This document shows, in pieces, positions 42,038-51,580 of a stretch of DNA of 64,000 nucleotides. Origin of the DNA: Melanopsichium pennsylvanicum (taxonomy: Eukaryota > Basidiomycota > Ustilaginomycetes > Ustilaginales). A program made the position numbers and the translations under genes. The DNA is taken from contig OAPG01000003.1 of NCBI GenBank assembly GCA_900208305.1, forward strand, positions 1,550,001 through 1,614,000. The letters run 5' to 3'. Every line of letters begins with the position of its first letter. The first letter of the stretch is position 1. The notes under the pieces are model-generated. The model was not told the origin of the DNA and searched no databases. It worked only from the letters and a program-made list of their open reading frames with translations.

Positions 42038-43375
42038 TTAAAGAACCTCATCAGCATAAGGCAAGACATGCACATCACCGACAGCCACGGTGGTAGGTTT
42101 GCTCTTGAGCAGCTTTTCTGCTGCGTTGCTCAAGCTTGCTGCATCCACACCCTCCAACGCTGCGAAAGCCTCTTCGAGTGTAGCGGCCTTGCCTTGTTCG
42201 AGCAAGTGAGCGCCGACGAGTTCGTGCGATGCTGTTCTGTTTTCAAGCACATTAGCGCGTTCAAACTTGGCCTTTGCAATGGCAGCCTTGATGGTCTCGT
42301 TCTTAAGACCACCTGCGACATTCTTGAGAGCCTGGCTGACCTTGGAGGCGGCCTGCTGAACCGAGGAAGAGGGAGCTGAGATGTGAGCACCAAACACACC
42401 ACTGTCGCTGAACGAGAGGTTGAAAGCGTTGGCCTTGGCTCCAACCACGCTCTCGGCGATGTGCGAGAGGGGAGAAGTGCCGTTGGACCACTTTACGGAG
42501 GATTCACCACCGAGAAGGGAACGCAGGACGGCGAGATTGGCGGAAGCACTGGCGTCCGAATGAGCGGCACCTTGGAAGCCGATAAAAAAGTGAGCGTGAG
42601 CTGCACGCGTGTTCTCGAGGCCATGAGGAGCGGCGAACGCAACGCGCTGCTCACCACCAAAGTACTTTGCACCGGTGGACGAAATCGAAGTGGTAGGGTT
42701 GAGGTCGGCAAAGTGGGCAGAAACGAGCGAGTTGAGCTTGGACGAGTCAATACCCGAACCGAGCACGGCGATGTTGTTCTTTGCGAAAGCGGCGTGGGCA
42801 TAGTCGACGGTTTGACGGTGGGTGACGGGGGATGCAGGGCTAGCGAAGAGCGAATGGCCGAGGGAGCGCTGGCGGTAAGCGGTCTGAAGGAGGCTGTCAT
42901 AACCGAGAACGGCGGGGTTGGATTGCGCCTGAGCGTGCTCGGCCTGAACCTGAGGGAGAACCTCTTCGTTGAATTCGTGCGCAGCAAACTTGGTCTTGGT
43001 CAAAACGTCACCGAGGACTTGGACGAAGAAGTCCTCATCACCACGCAGAAACTCTGCGGTGAGGAGAAGGTGCTCGTTGGTAAGTGCGGTGGAGAGAAGA
43101 CCACCGTAGAACTCGGCTTCACGGACAAGACGAAGTGCAGAGCGCTTCGAGTTGGACTTGAAGAGATAGTTCTTAAGGACGTGAGCGACACCAGGAGCTG
43201 ACTCGTAACGAGAGCCGGCCTTGACAGCGACGGTTACGGTGGAGGTGAGAGCGCCATCGTCTGCGACGGCGGTGGTGATGCCGGAAGCGTTGGCGGTGGT
43301 GAAGAGGCGGTGTTGGTGAGCGCCAGCGGAGCGAAGAGCGCTACGAACGGTTGCGGCGGAACGGGCGAGAGACAT
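42038..43375 (-). CDS. QCR2: Cytochrome bc1 complex core protein 2
   Basis: A single-exon protein of 445 residues from ATG 43375. The open frame continues upstream through a (GT)n repeat, which would give a nonsense poly-Cys/Val leader, so the later start is chosen. The presequence is MSLARSAATVRSALRSAGAH. The M16 peptidase-like fold shows DGALTSTVTVAVKAGSRYES, GVAHVLKNYLFKSNSKRSAL, FYGGLLSTALTNEHLLLTAE and a second half-domain with SSVKWSNGTSPLSHIA. The zinc-binding HxxEH of active processing peptidases is absent (GVAHVLKN in its place), as expected for core 2. It is a structural subunit of mitochondrial complex III on the matrix side. Length is similar to animal UQCRC2 (453) and longer than yeast Qcr2 (368). 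Confidence 0.92.
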   Translation of the reverse strand: MSLARSAATVRSALRSAGAHQHRLFTTANASGITTAVADDGALTSTVTVAVKAGSRYESAPGVAHVLKNYLFKSNSKRSALRLVREAEFYGGLLSTALTNEHLLLTAEFLRGDEDFFVQVLGDVLTKTKFAAHEFNEEVLPQVQAEHAQAQSNPAVLGYDSLLQTAYRQRSLGHSLFASPASPVTHRQTVDYAHAAFAKNNIAVLGSGIDSSKLNSLVSAHFADLNPTTSISSTGAKYFGGEQRVAFAAPHGLENTRAAHAHFFIGFQGAAHSDASASANLAVLRSLLGGESSVKWSNGTSPLSHIAESVVGAKANAFNLSFSDSGVFGAHISAPSSSVQQAASKVSQALKNVAGGLKNETIKAAIAKAKFERANVLENRTASHELVGAHLLEQGKAATLEEAFAALEGVDAASLSNAAEKLLKSKPTTVAVGDVHVLPYADEVL

Positions 43376-43513
43376 GGTGAACGAAGCCTCAAAGAGGTGG
43401 GTGGGTAAGAAGAGGTCGATGAAGGTATAGGTGTTGTATTGAAAGAGTGGATAAGAAGAAGAACCGCGACCAAAGAGGTTTAGAAGATTGGAGGAGGCTC
43501 TTACGGGCCGATG

Positions 43514-43566
<53 letters not shown>
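43514..43566. repeat. (CA)n microsatellite
   Basis: About 26 CA units, 140-190 bp upstream of the QCR2 start. Confidence 0.97.
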
Positions 43567-43567
<1 letters not shown>

Positions 43568-44337
43568 GCGACTGGCAATTCGAGATTGACTGAAGGAGTG
43601 ATTTGAAGCGATGCGCAATTAATTAGGCTGCCATCTCAAGTTTGACCCAAATTCGCAATCCAAATCAGCTTTGGCTCTGTTGAGACTGTCTTGTTCTCTC
43701 CAAACCACAGTGCGTGATTTGAAAGCATCTCTGAATTTGTATACTGCTCAAATGCTCTTATTAGTTTGAAAAATGTAGAGCTCGTGTCCAAAGTCAAACC
43801 GCCATTAGATTTGCATTTTGGTGAAATCCTGCCCTCTGCTCCCACCCGATCACGGAACCGTTCCAGCCCGAGTTGTAACGAAACGTTTTGGACTCATGAA
43901 CTCGCGCATGTCATGCTTTGTAAGCTATTCTTTTCCTTAACATACTACCACCTGGATAGTATGTCTCATCGTTCTCGGCAACGCCATTTCTTCAACAGAC
44001 GTCCATTGACAGAGTTCCCCCCTCAATCTGTTTCTATGTTAATGGAATCTTCTGTTCTTCGCACTTGGTCAGGTTCTAAACATCCTACTGCTAGCGTTAA
44101 AGACTCGGTGGCCGTATTCATGTGTGCGATGCGTCTCAATAAAACCTCCCCCCCGTACGAGAGATGGTGGTGTCTTGCCCCATGATGCAATATCTTATGA
44201 TTTAACAAAGCTTGAATTTCCGCACCTGCCGATAAGTGAGCATTTTGAATCGCTGCCACTCGCCTCTTGGGTTTTTTTTTTTCTTTTTCTTTTTTTGCTG
44301 CACCGATGTGAGGAAAGCAAAGAATTGCCATGATGCT

Positions 44338-44382
44338 CTTGCCACTCCAGAGTTTGCCACTCCAGAGTTTGCCACTCTAGAG
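44338..44382. repeat. Three tandem copies of a 15-bp unit
   Basis: TTGCCACTCCAGAGT, repeated three times with one change (CTCTAGAGT) in the third copy. Confidence 0.85.
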
Positions 44383-44819
44383 TTTGACCATGTTGATATC
44401 TCTAGTGCAGCACATCCCGTGTTTAATCGTTTGCAACCATTGGCTTGTGCGGGAAATGGTAGAGTCTGCTCTTTCAAAAAGGCAAAACAGTGACAGAGCT
44501 GCACGAATCGACGACAAGCATACGATTTGCATCATGCTCATGACTGACTCAGAGTTGCAAGTTTTGCACCGGCGCTCAAAAGCCGACCAAGTCTACGAAA
44601 CATTCCAAGACAAGAACGGAGGTGAGAAGCGCGCATGAAACGATAGCTTTCTTGCAGGAAGAGCAAGCACACTTGTAACTTTTGGCTGAAAGTTAAGCAA
44701 TAATGCTAATGCTGCTAATGCTGCTGCTGCTGCTGCTGCTGTTGCTGAAAATCGGCCTTTGACTCTTCCTTTTTTAGGTCTTGAGAAAATCTTACGTTAA
44801 CTCGACAGCCCAAACAGCC

Positions 44820-44839
44820 ACCAGCAGCAGCGGAATCAT

Positions 44840-44871
<32 letters not shown>

Positions 44872-44872
44872 G
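44820..44872. repeat. (CAG)n and (ATC)n triplet repeats
   Basis: Imperfect CAG run split by four ATC units; a separate GCT run lies at 44711-44744. Confidence 0.85.
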
Positions 44873-45282
44873 CGTGTGTGTTTGTGTTGATCCCATGTTC
44901 TTGAGTGAACCCTGTTTCCAACCCTCTGACAAAAACACAAAATCATTGATGTATGTTCAAAGTCGCAACGATACAAGCTTTATTTTGTTCCTTGTCACCG
45001 ACATTCTTTACCTAATAATTTGTCTTGAACTGTCTGTTTCTTCTTGACCACAAACCATTACCATTCACCTTGAACATCACTTGCCATCTTGTACCATCTT
45101 GTCCGACGCACGCTCGCGCCCTCCTCACCTACCAGGATCACAACGCATACAGCTCGACTCGTCCCCCGTGAAATTTTACAAAGCTGGCAGTCTACCATCA
45201 CACGCTTCCAAGCTGCACTACATTCACACGTCCAAATACTCAGATCACCAGCGACACCCTTGTCTCTAACTTTCCGCTCACC

Positions 45283-46452
45283 ATGGCCGCCTTTGCCAAC
45301 GCCACCACACTAGCGTCGGCTGGGCTCGCCAAGCTCAACCACTCCCCTTTCTACTTTCAAGCACAGCCCACCGTCATCGCTGGCATCCCTGACAAGTATC
45401 TTTCCCTTGCTTTACCCATCCTCGTCTACTGGGTCGCTTCGCTCTTTTACCATGCTCTCGACACCCTCCAGCTACCTTTCACCGAGCGATACCGCCTGCA
45501 CGAGCCCGAAGAAGTCACCAAACGCAATCGCGTTTCCGTCACACGCGTCATCATCATGGTCCTTGTTCAACAGCTCATTCAAACCATTTTTGGTCTCCTC
45601 CTGCTCGATGACGATACAGTAGGCATCCAGCAAACGTTTGCAGATCACCCGGCAAACATCCTCAGCATTGCTGCTTTTTTACGCTCCACTTCAACTCAGT
45701 TGCTCGGAACATCCCTAGCGCCAACAGCATCCAAGCTCTTGTTCGGATCCCAAGACGCCATCTCTGCTGCTTGGTGGCTGTACTGGTGGGGTATCCCTAC
45801 CGTTCAGTTCTGGTTTGCGTTTTTCGTCATGGACGCTTGGCAGTACACTTTGCACCGACTCTTCCACGAAAGTCGCTTCCTCTATCGCCACTTTCACTCG
45901 CATCACCACCGCCTCTATGTCCCTTACGCTTTCGGTGCTCTTTACAATCATCCCGTTGAAGGTTTGCTCCTCGACTCGGCGGGTGCCGCCATCTCTCACG
46001 CAGCAGCTCTCATGACCGTTCGCCAAGGCATCCTGCTCTTCACCTTTAGCACCCTCAAGACCGTAGCCGATCACGGAGGATACGCCTTCCCATGGTATCT
46101 CGATCCATTGCATTTGGTGTTTCCCAACTGCGCAGAGTACCATGATGTACATCACCAGATGACGGGTTTGAGGTATAACTACTCGCAGCCCTTCTTTGTA
46201 CATTTCGACATCTTGTTTGGCACCAGAATCAGCGCGGAAAAGTTTCAAAAGATGAAGAAGCTCGCGGAACAGAAGAGGGCAGATGACAAGAGGCAAAACT
46301 TCGAGGCGAATGCGATTGGGACTGCGAAAGCGAATGGCGCACCGCTCGAGGGAACGGATGCGACGCCAGCCGAGATTGTCAACAAGTCAAAGGATCCATT
46401 TGTTACGATCAACGGTCAGGCGTATGCTGCCAAGGCGGGTACCTCAACGTGA
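45283..46452 (+). CDS. SUR2: Sphinganine C4-monooxygenase (phytosphingosine synthesis)
   Basis: A single-exon protein of 389 residues. It belongs to the fatty acid hydroxylase superfamily, with histidine clusters LHRLFHES (about 190), YRHFHSHHHRLYVPY (about 200-214) and EYHDVHHQM (about 284-292) that bind the di-iron centre, and several hydrophobic helices (LSLALPILVYWVASLFYHAL near 46 and VIIMVLVQQLIQTIFGLLLL near 90). The PYAFGALYNHPVEG segment is typical of Sur2. The enzyme hydroxylates C4 of sphinganine in the ER to make phytosphingosine, the base of fungal ceramides. A polar C-terminal tail of about 60 residues is extra relative to yeast Sur2 (349). It is followed in the same direction by SDS22. 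Confidence 0.9.
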   Translation: MAAFANATTLASAGLAKLNHSPFYFQAQPTVIAGIPDKYLSLALPILVYWVASLFYHALDTLQLPFTERYRLHEPEEVTKRNRVSVTRVIIMVLVQQLIQTIFGLLLLDDDTVGIQQTFADHPANILSIAAFLRSTSTQLLGTSLAPTASKLLFGSQDAISAAWWLYWWGIPTVQFWFAFFVMDAWQYTLHRLFHESRFLYRHFHSHHHRLYVPYAFGALYNHPVEGLLLDSAGAAISHAAALMTVRQGILLFTFSTLKTVADHGGYAFPWYLDPLHLVFPNCAEYHDVHHQMTGLRYNYSQPFFVHFDILFGTRISAEKFQKMKKLAEQKRADDKRQNFEANAIGTAKANGAPLEGTDATPAEIVNKSKDPFVTINGQAYAAKAGTST

Positions 46453-47044
46453 AGCGAACTCTGTCTCTATGACAAGCTTTACCTGTCAAAAAGCCTTTCG
46501 GCCAAAAGGAATCTCATGCCCGTTTGCTGTGCTCATCTCTGGGCTGTTTAGCCCCCATTTCCACTATTTTCACCTTTATACCCTCTACTACAAAGTCACT
46601 GCTACTAATCGTCAGTATGTAATACGATTCTCAATTTGAAAGTTAGTGCATGTGCCTCTGTTGCTTCCGTCTCTATTCGGATCGTATCGCAGCACGGAAT
46701 GCGGATTGTTCGATCCACACCGATGAAAACGTCTCCGCTTGTATGCGAGATCAGGGGTTGAAATGGTCATGCTAACAAGCTATCTGAAAAGTGTTGGTTT
46801 CGTGTGTTTTTTTGTGGGCGAGTGGCTGAGCGACGCGACGTCAGCTGTGGTTTTTTTACTTTGTAGCTCCGCTGTGACAGTTGTTTCGCTGCGCTTTTAC
46901 TGTAATATGCATCCAATACCTTTCGAGAAGGTGTGCTTTGACCAATTCCAGCCTTGTTTTCTGTTTCGGTCTTTTATCTTTCTTTACACCATCCATTCGG
47001 TCATTTCCATCGTCAATTTGCTTTGGCTCTCTCTCAAATACAGC

Positions 47045-48310
47045 ATGGAGGACGACTCAGCAGCCAAGCTGTCTACCGCTGATTTACAATCCAAAGTACA
47101 GATTGTAAGCGAGCTACCGCCAGTACCGACAATGCCTTCCACACACCGTCCCACCTCTGTCGACGATTCCGATTCGGAAGACGACCATAATACCCACGCT
47201 GATGCGGCTGAAAATCAAGAAGATCTACAAACGGAAGATGAAGCCGGTCCCTCCAGCTCTGCGCATGCTGAATGCGAACCTGTCAACAATGGCATCACGC
47301 GAGGCATTGTCCAGTATGGCTCGGTACGAGTCGACCACAGTGGTGTACCCAACCACGTCGAGCCGGCTCAAGATGAAATCCCGGACGACTCTGAACTGCT
47401 GTTACACTATCCGGATACCGAAGAGATCCTCGACTTGGGTCACCTTCGCCTCACCACCACCAAACGACTCGGACTGCATCGCTTTGCTCCATCGCTCAAA
47501 CGACTTTGTCTGCGTCAGAACCTCTTGACCAAAATCCGTTCCAAAGACATCGGCATCTTGACTCAACTCGAAGATCTGGATCTGTACGACAACAGTATTG
47601 AAAAGATATCGGGATTGCACCACTTGACCAAGTTGGAATCACTCGATTTGAGCTTTAACAACATCCATCACATTTCCAACGTCAACCATCTGGGACAGTG
47701 CAAGACCATCTATTTCGTTCAGAACAAGATCTCCAGAGTCGGTCCCGATGACTTGAAAGGACCCATCTCGGATTCGCTTCAAAGTTTGGAACTGGGAGGC
47801 AATCGATTGCGAAGTATCGACAACATCGGTCATCTCTCCAATCTGACGCAACTTTGGTTGGGAAAGAACAAGATCACCTCTCTCAGCGGTCTATCCGATT
47901 TGACCAATTTGCGCGTACTCTCGATCCAATCGAATCGGATCACAAAACTTCAAGGCCTTGAAACGTTGGTCCATCTCGAGGAGCTTTACATTTCGCACAA
48001 TGGTCTGACCAAGATCGAAGGTCTGGACCAGAATTTAAACTTGACAACGTTGGATGTGGGTGGCAACATGATCGAAAAGGTGGAAAATGTTTCGCATCTG
48101 TCCAAATTGGAAGAGTTTTGGGCAAACGATAACAAGATTCAAGACTTGAACGATTTGGATACATACTTGGGTCCGAACAAAGTGCCTGGTTTACAGACGG
48201 TGTATTTGGAGGGGAATCCGGCACAGAAAAACCAAGGCCCGGCGTATAGGAGGAAGGTGAAATTGTTGTTACCTCAAGTGAGCCAGATCGACGCTACTTT
48301 TATCCGATGA
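47045..48310 (+). CDS. SDS22: Protein phosphatase 1 regulatory subunit Sds22
   Basis: A single-exon LRR protein of 421 residues from ATG 47045 (MEDDSAAKLSTADLQSKVQI). The same frame is open for another 102 codons upstream with a hydrophobic Phe-rich stretch, which I read as 5' UTR. After an acidic N-terminus of about 110 residues there are about eleven 22-residue SDS22-type leucine-rich repeats (for example LTQLEDLDLYDNSIEKISGL, LTQLWLGKNKITSLSGLSDL, LTTLDVGGNMIEKVENVSHL), and an LRR cap ending LPQVSQIDATFIR. Sds22 binds the catalytic subunit of PP1 and controls its loading and mitotic activity. Length is similar to human PPP1R7 (360) plus the acidic leader. Confidence 0.92.
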   Translation: MEDDSAAKLSTADLQSKVQIVSELPPVPTMPSTHRPTSVDDSDSEDDHNTHADAAENQEDLQTEDEAGPSSSAHAECEPVNNGITRGIVQYGSVRVDHSGVPNHVEPAQDEIPDDSELLLHYPDTEEILDLGHLRLTTTKRLGLHRFAPSLKRLCLRQNLLTKIRSKDIGILTQLEDLDLYDNSIEKISGLHHLTKLESLDLSFNNIHHISNVNHLGQCKTIYFVQNKISRVGPDDLKGPISDSLQSLELGGNRLRSIDNIGHLSNLTQLWLGKNKITSLSGLSDLTNLRVLSIQSNRITKLQGLETLVHLEELYISHNGLTKIEGLDQNLNLTTLDVGGNMIEKVENVSHLSKLEEFWANDNKIQDLNDLDTYLGPNKVPGLQTVYLEGNPAQKNQGPAYRRKVKLLLPQVSQIDATFIR

Positions 48311-48913
48311 GCCACGATCAAACAACAATGCAATCATAAAGCTTAATCTGGAAATCAATAATGGGGTCTGTGATGCAGAGAGAGGCTGTTCCTGACAGGG
48401 AGATGAAGTGTTCGTAGTTTTCGACGTCTTCTAAGGAGCAGTGACAGATGATGTTGGTCTTTACTTGATCGGCCTTGAGTACTTGATACGGTCCTGTGTT
48501 GGAATTTCCTATCTGGTCTTTGTGCGTGACACTTGTTCGAAGATTTTCAGGATCATGGACCACAAAAATGTTGTTCGTGTGCGACTCGACATTTTGTGTA
48601 CAATCAAAGCGCAGTAGAAGCGCCCCCCTTTTTTTCTTTTTTTTTTGGCAAGCGCGCATGAGGACCCTGAAACATGGTCGGTTGATTAACTTATCAATTC
48701 TTACTTCCTTCCGCCACTGCTTTGTACTCAGTGCTTCTAAAACATCATCTCTTGTTTCCTCTCCCCACCCAGTAAAACATCTTTTTCAAGCTTCTCATTG
48801 TTTTATCGTCGCTGTTTCTTGCTGAACTGCAGGCGCAGTATCTGTACCACAGGAACTCATCAAACGTCGAATTACACTTCAATCATTCCACATAGCGCGC
48901 GGCACACGAGAAG
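48311..48913. other. Intergenic region, about 0.6 kb
   Basis: A 113-codon minus frame (48318-48659) exists but starts with a poly-Lys run from a T-tract and shows no domain, so it is not called. Rest is promoter of the next gene. Confidence 0.5.
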
Positions 48914-51580
48914 ATGCAAGATAAGATGCAATTGCAACTCTGCCTGGCGTGTAGCAGCACCATCTCCAACAATGCATCACCATCGAGTGTATTCGTTCAC
49001 AGTTGCTGTCAACGCAGAGTGTGTTCCAACTGCATTGCTTCCAATCCTCGTTTAGTCACCTTCTGTCCGATCTGTGAGGATGCCAAAATGGCGTTTAGAA
49101 AAGGCCCACGTGCGGACGTCATTAGAGCTGGACAAACCATCTTTGATGTAGATTCGGCGTTAGCACAGCAACCAAAGCAAGAGCAGTTGCTGGATCGAAC
49201 ATCGCCACCACCGTCGTATTTTCAGGTGGTGAACGGTCACGAGGGAAGCGGAGAAAAACGAGGTCATGATGGGAATCGAGGCACGTTTGTCCTGAACGAC
49301 CAAGACGATGACAACGAACAACAACAAGAGGATATGGACGATGAGTGTGGAAAGTATGGTAAAGTTCGACAGCATCATGGCATGAAGATGAGAGAGTCGA
49401 GGGGGCCGGCACTTTTGAAACGACAAACATCAAAATCAGCTCCTAGCGCAGAAGTCGATTTGACTCGGTCGGTCTTCAACACGAAACCCAGCACTACCAT
49501 AGTGAGTGCGTCGCAGAGACTCAAAGTGGACCCCCACACACCTACCATCTTGGCGTCGACTTCTGGCTCCGATTCTGGTTCGGTCTCGCACCATTCCTCG
49601 GAGGACGCCACTACACAACAATATTGGCTCCAAAAATCAGACACCTTACAAAGCCTCTCTCTTCAATTCAGAGTCTCCTCCAATGCGCTTTGTTTGCTCA
49701 ACAACCTCCCACGTTCAGTCCTCTCGACTACTCCACACTTGCTTCACACACGCTCGTTCATCCTCATCCCTTCACATGCAGTCGAAAAGACGCTAGCCAC
49801 AAATCCAAATGTGCTCTCATCGTTACAAGGACCACCGCGTAGATCCGCAAAGCAAAAGACGAGTGTGGCACGAAGAGAAGCTGAAGCCAAGTTCAGAGCA
49901 ATTCTGGCCAAAGCTGATGGTGGTGGTGCGGATGAACGTGCAGCCAAAGCCTACATCGGTTTGGCAGAAGGTGAAATGAAGTTTGTTGAATTTGGTGAAG
50001 GATACGACGAGCTTGGTTTGCCGTTGTCCTATGAACAAGAGCCTGATGCTTTGACCTTTGCGGAAGAGCGCCAAAATGATGGTCATGGAAATGGAAATGG
50101 AAATGGAAATGGAAATGGAAATGGAGATACGAGAGCGTTGATGAAAGAAGCGCAGATGGATACGGCAAGAAGTGTGAGGTTTGAAACGATTCTTAAGCAT
50201 GCTGTTGCTAAGTGGGAGATGGATTCGGAATGGGAACGCGAACAACGTGCGAATGGATTGGATCCGAGTTCGATTTCTGAACCGCTACCCGGCGCTAAGT
50301 TTTCCTCATCATCATCGTTATCGTGGTTGAAAGCCAAGAGTGGAAATCTGAGCGAGGAAAAGCATCATGGCGGTGGTGGTGGGAGTCAGATGAGATCGTG
50401 GTTCAAACGTGCACTTTACGCATCAACACCAACGACTGTAACATCAGGTGAGCCTCTCATTCTATGCTCTTCCACTTACCGAGCTCGAGTTGATAAAGAA
50501 CACATTTTCTCAAGCCCAGTTCAACTCCCAACTCGCCTTACACAGACGTTGAACAATGAATTTTTGTCAACACGACACAAGCACAAAAGGGTGTTAGCAC
50601 CTGTCAACGTTGCTCGCTTTTCGTCTCTTTCGGGACATTATATTCTCACCGGTTCGAGTGATGGATGTATCCGACTTTGGAAAGCGAAATCCAACCTTTC
50701 ACCGTCAGAATTAGGACCAGGATTGAGATTTGGATCGGAAAGAGGGGAAGAATTTAGAGGAGACCAAGGGGATGGAGTTATACAAACCTATATTGAGCAT
50801 GCTTACCAAGTGCTTGCGCTCGACATTTCGTCGGATAATGCGAGATTTGTATCTGGAGGTGGAGACAAGAGTGTTTTCGTTTGGGATGTTGCGACAGCAA
50901 GTGTTGTGAGGAGGTTCAGGGGGTTTGTGGGTAATGTGAATGATGTGTGTTTTGGTGGAAAGGATGATAGTACGATTATTGTCGGTTCAACTGATGGTGT
51001 AGTTAGGATATTTGATTTGAAGGCACATAACGCATGGCGACCTATAACCCAACTCGAACAAGCACACGACAGCATCACATCCATAAGCGTTGATCAACAT
51101 CAGATCTGGACAGGTAGTGTAGATGGTATAGTAAGACGTTACGATTTAAGAATGGGTGAATTGAAAAGTGACACGTTACCAGCACCGATTGGATCGGTTT
51201 ACGCTTCAAAATCGGGTACGAGTGTTTTGGTTGCTACACTGGATGATACGGTAAGGTTACTAGATGGGAAAGACGGGACTTTGTTACAGGAGTTTAAAGG
51301 ACATAAGAATGGGATGTATAGGTGTAGAGCAGTGTTTACTTCGCAAGAAGATGGGGTGGTGTGTGGAGATGAGGATGGCAATTTGGTTGGTTGGGATACG
51401 GTTTCGGGTGAAAGGGTGAGAGTCGGTAATAAAGATGGAAGTCAATCACATGCAAAGTCGGTTTCTTGGGTCGAGGCGAATCCAAATTCAGATCTAACGA
51501 GCAAGAGTAGTGGTAGTAGCCGTGGGTGTGAGATGCTAAGTGCCGGTGCTGATGGTGTGGTAAAGCTATGGTCCATGTGA
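48914..51580 (+). CDS. Zinc-finger + LysM + WD40 (WDR83/MORG1-like) fusion protein
   Basis: A single open frame of 888 residues with three unlinked modules. Residues 10-60 form a Cys-rich RING-like finger (CLACSS, HSCCQRRVCSNC, FCPICEDA). Residues 236-284 match LysM (YWLQKSDTLQSLSLQFRVSS, then LLNNLP and LHTRSFILIPS). After a low-complexity linker with a (Gly-Asn)n run, residues 556-888 are WD40 repeats closest to WDR83/MORG1: GDKSVFVWDVATASVVRRFR, SVDGIVRRYDLRMGELKSD, then DDTVRLLDGKDGTLLQEFKG and HKNGMY. WDR83 scaffolds ERK-pathway and spliceosomal complexes. No stop or in-frame ATG separates the halves. A 72-bp in-frame segment at 50448-50519 (GTGAGC...CCCAG) could be an intron and would not break the fusion. 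A hidden second promoter is the main alternative. Confidence 0.8.
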   Translation: MQDKMQLQLCLACSSTISNNASPSSVFVHSCCQRRVCSNCIASNPRLVTFCPICEDAKMAFRKGPRADVIRAGQTIFDVDSALAQQPKQEQLLDRTSPPPSYFQVVNGHEGSGEKRGHDGNRGTFVLNDQDDDNEQQQEDMDDECGKYGKVRQHHGMKMRESRGPALLKRQTSKSAPSAEVDLTRSVFNTKPSTTIVSASQRLKVDPHTPTILASTSGSDSGSVSHHSSEDATTQQYWLQKSDTLQSLSLQFRVSSNALCLLNNLPRSVLSTTPHLLHTRSFILIPSHAVEKTLATNPNVLSSLQGPPRRSAKQKTSVARREAEAKFRAILAKADGGGADERAAKAYIGLAEGEMKFVEFGEGYDELGLPLSYEQEPDALTFAEERQNDGHGNGNGNGNGNGNGDTRALMKEAQMDTARSVRFETILKHAVAKWEMDSEWEREQRANGLDPSSISEPLPGAKFSSSSSLSWLKAKSGNLSEEKHHGGGGGSQMRSWFKRALYASTPTTVTSGEPLILCSSTYRARVDKEHIFSSPVQLPTRLTQTLNNEFLSTRHKHKRVLAPVNVARFSSLSGHYILTGSSDGCIRLWKAKSNLSPSELGPGLRFGSERGEEFRGDQGDGVIQTYIEHAYQVLALDISSDNARFVSGGGDKSVFVWDVATASVVRRFRGFVGNVNDVCFGGKDDSTIIVGSTDGVVRIFDLKAHNAWRPITQLEQAHDSITSISVDQHQIWTGSVDGIVRRYDLRMGELKSDTLPAPIGSVYASKSGTSVLVATLDDTVRLLDGKDGTLLQEFKGHKNGMYRCRAVFTSQEDGVVCGDEDGNLVGWDTVSGERVRVGNKDGSQSHAKSVSWVEANPNSDLTSKSSGSSRGCEMLSAGADGVVKLWSM
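50085..50124. repeat. (GGAAAT)n coding hexanucleotide repeat
   Basis: Six to seven GGAAAT units encode the Gly-Asn run in the linker of the zinc-finger/LysM/WD40 protein; likely length-polymorphic without frameshift. Confidence 0.9.

Larger units (their letters stand above)
43567..45282. other. Gene-free promoter interval, about 1.7 kb
   Basis: Between divergent QCR2 and SUR2. Short frames only. Contains the 15-bp tandem repeat at 44338-44382, a (GCT)n at 44711-44744 and a (CAG)n/(ATC)n patch at 44820-44872. The triplet repeats give poly-Gln/Ala/Ser in several frames, none of which looks coding. Confidence 0.55.

Noticed and set aside
42383..43201. 272-codon plus-strand frame
   Set aside because: Antisense shadow of QCR2, a GC-rich gene with biased codons.
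48318..48659. 113-codon minus-strand frame 3' of SDS22
   Set aside because: Starts with poly-Lys from a T-tract and lies in the expected 3' UTR of SDS22.
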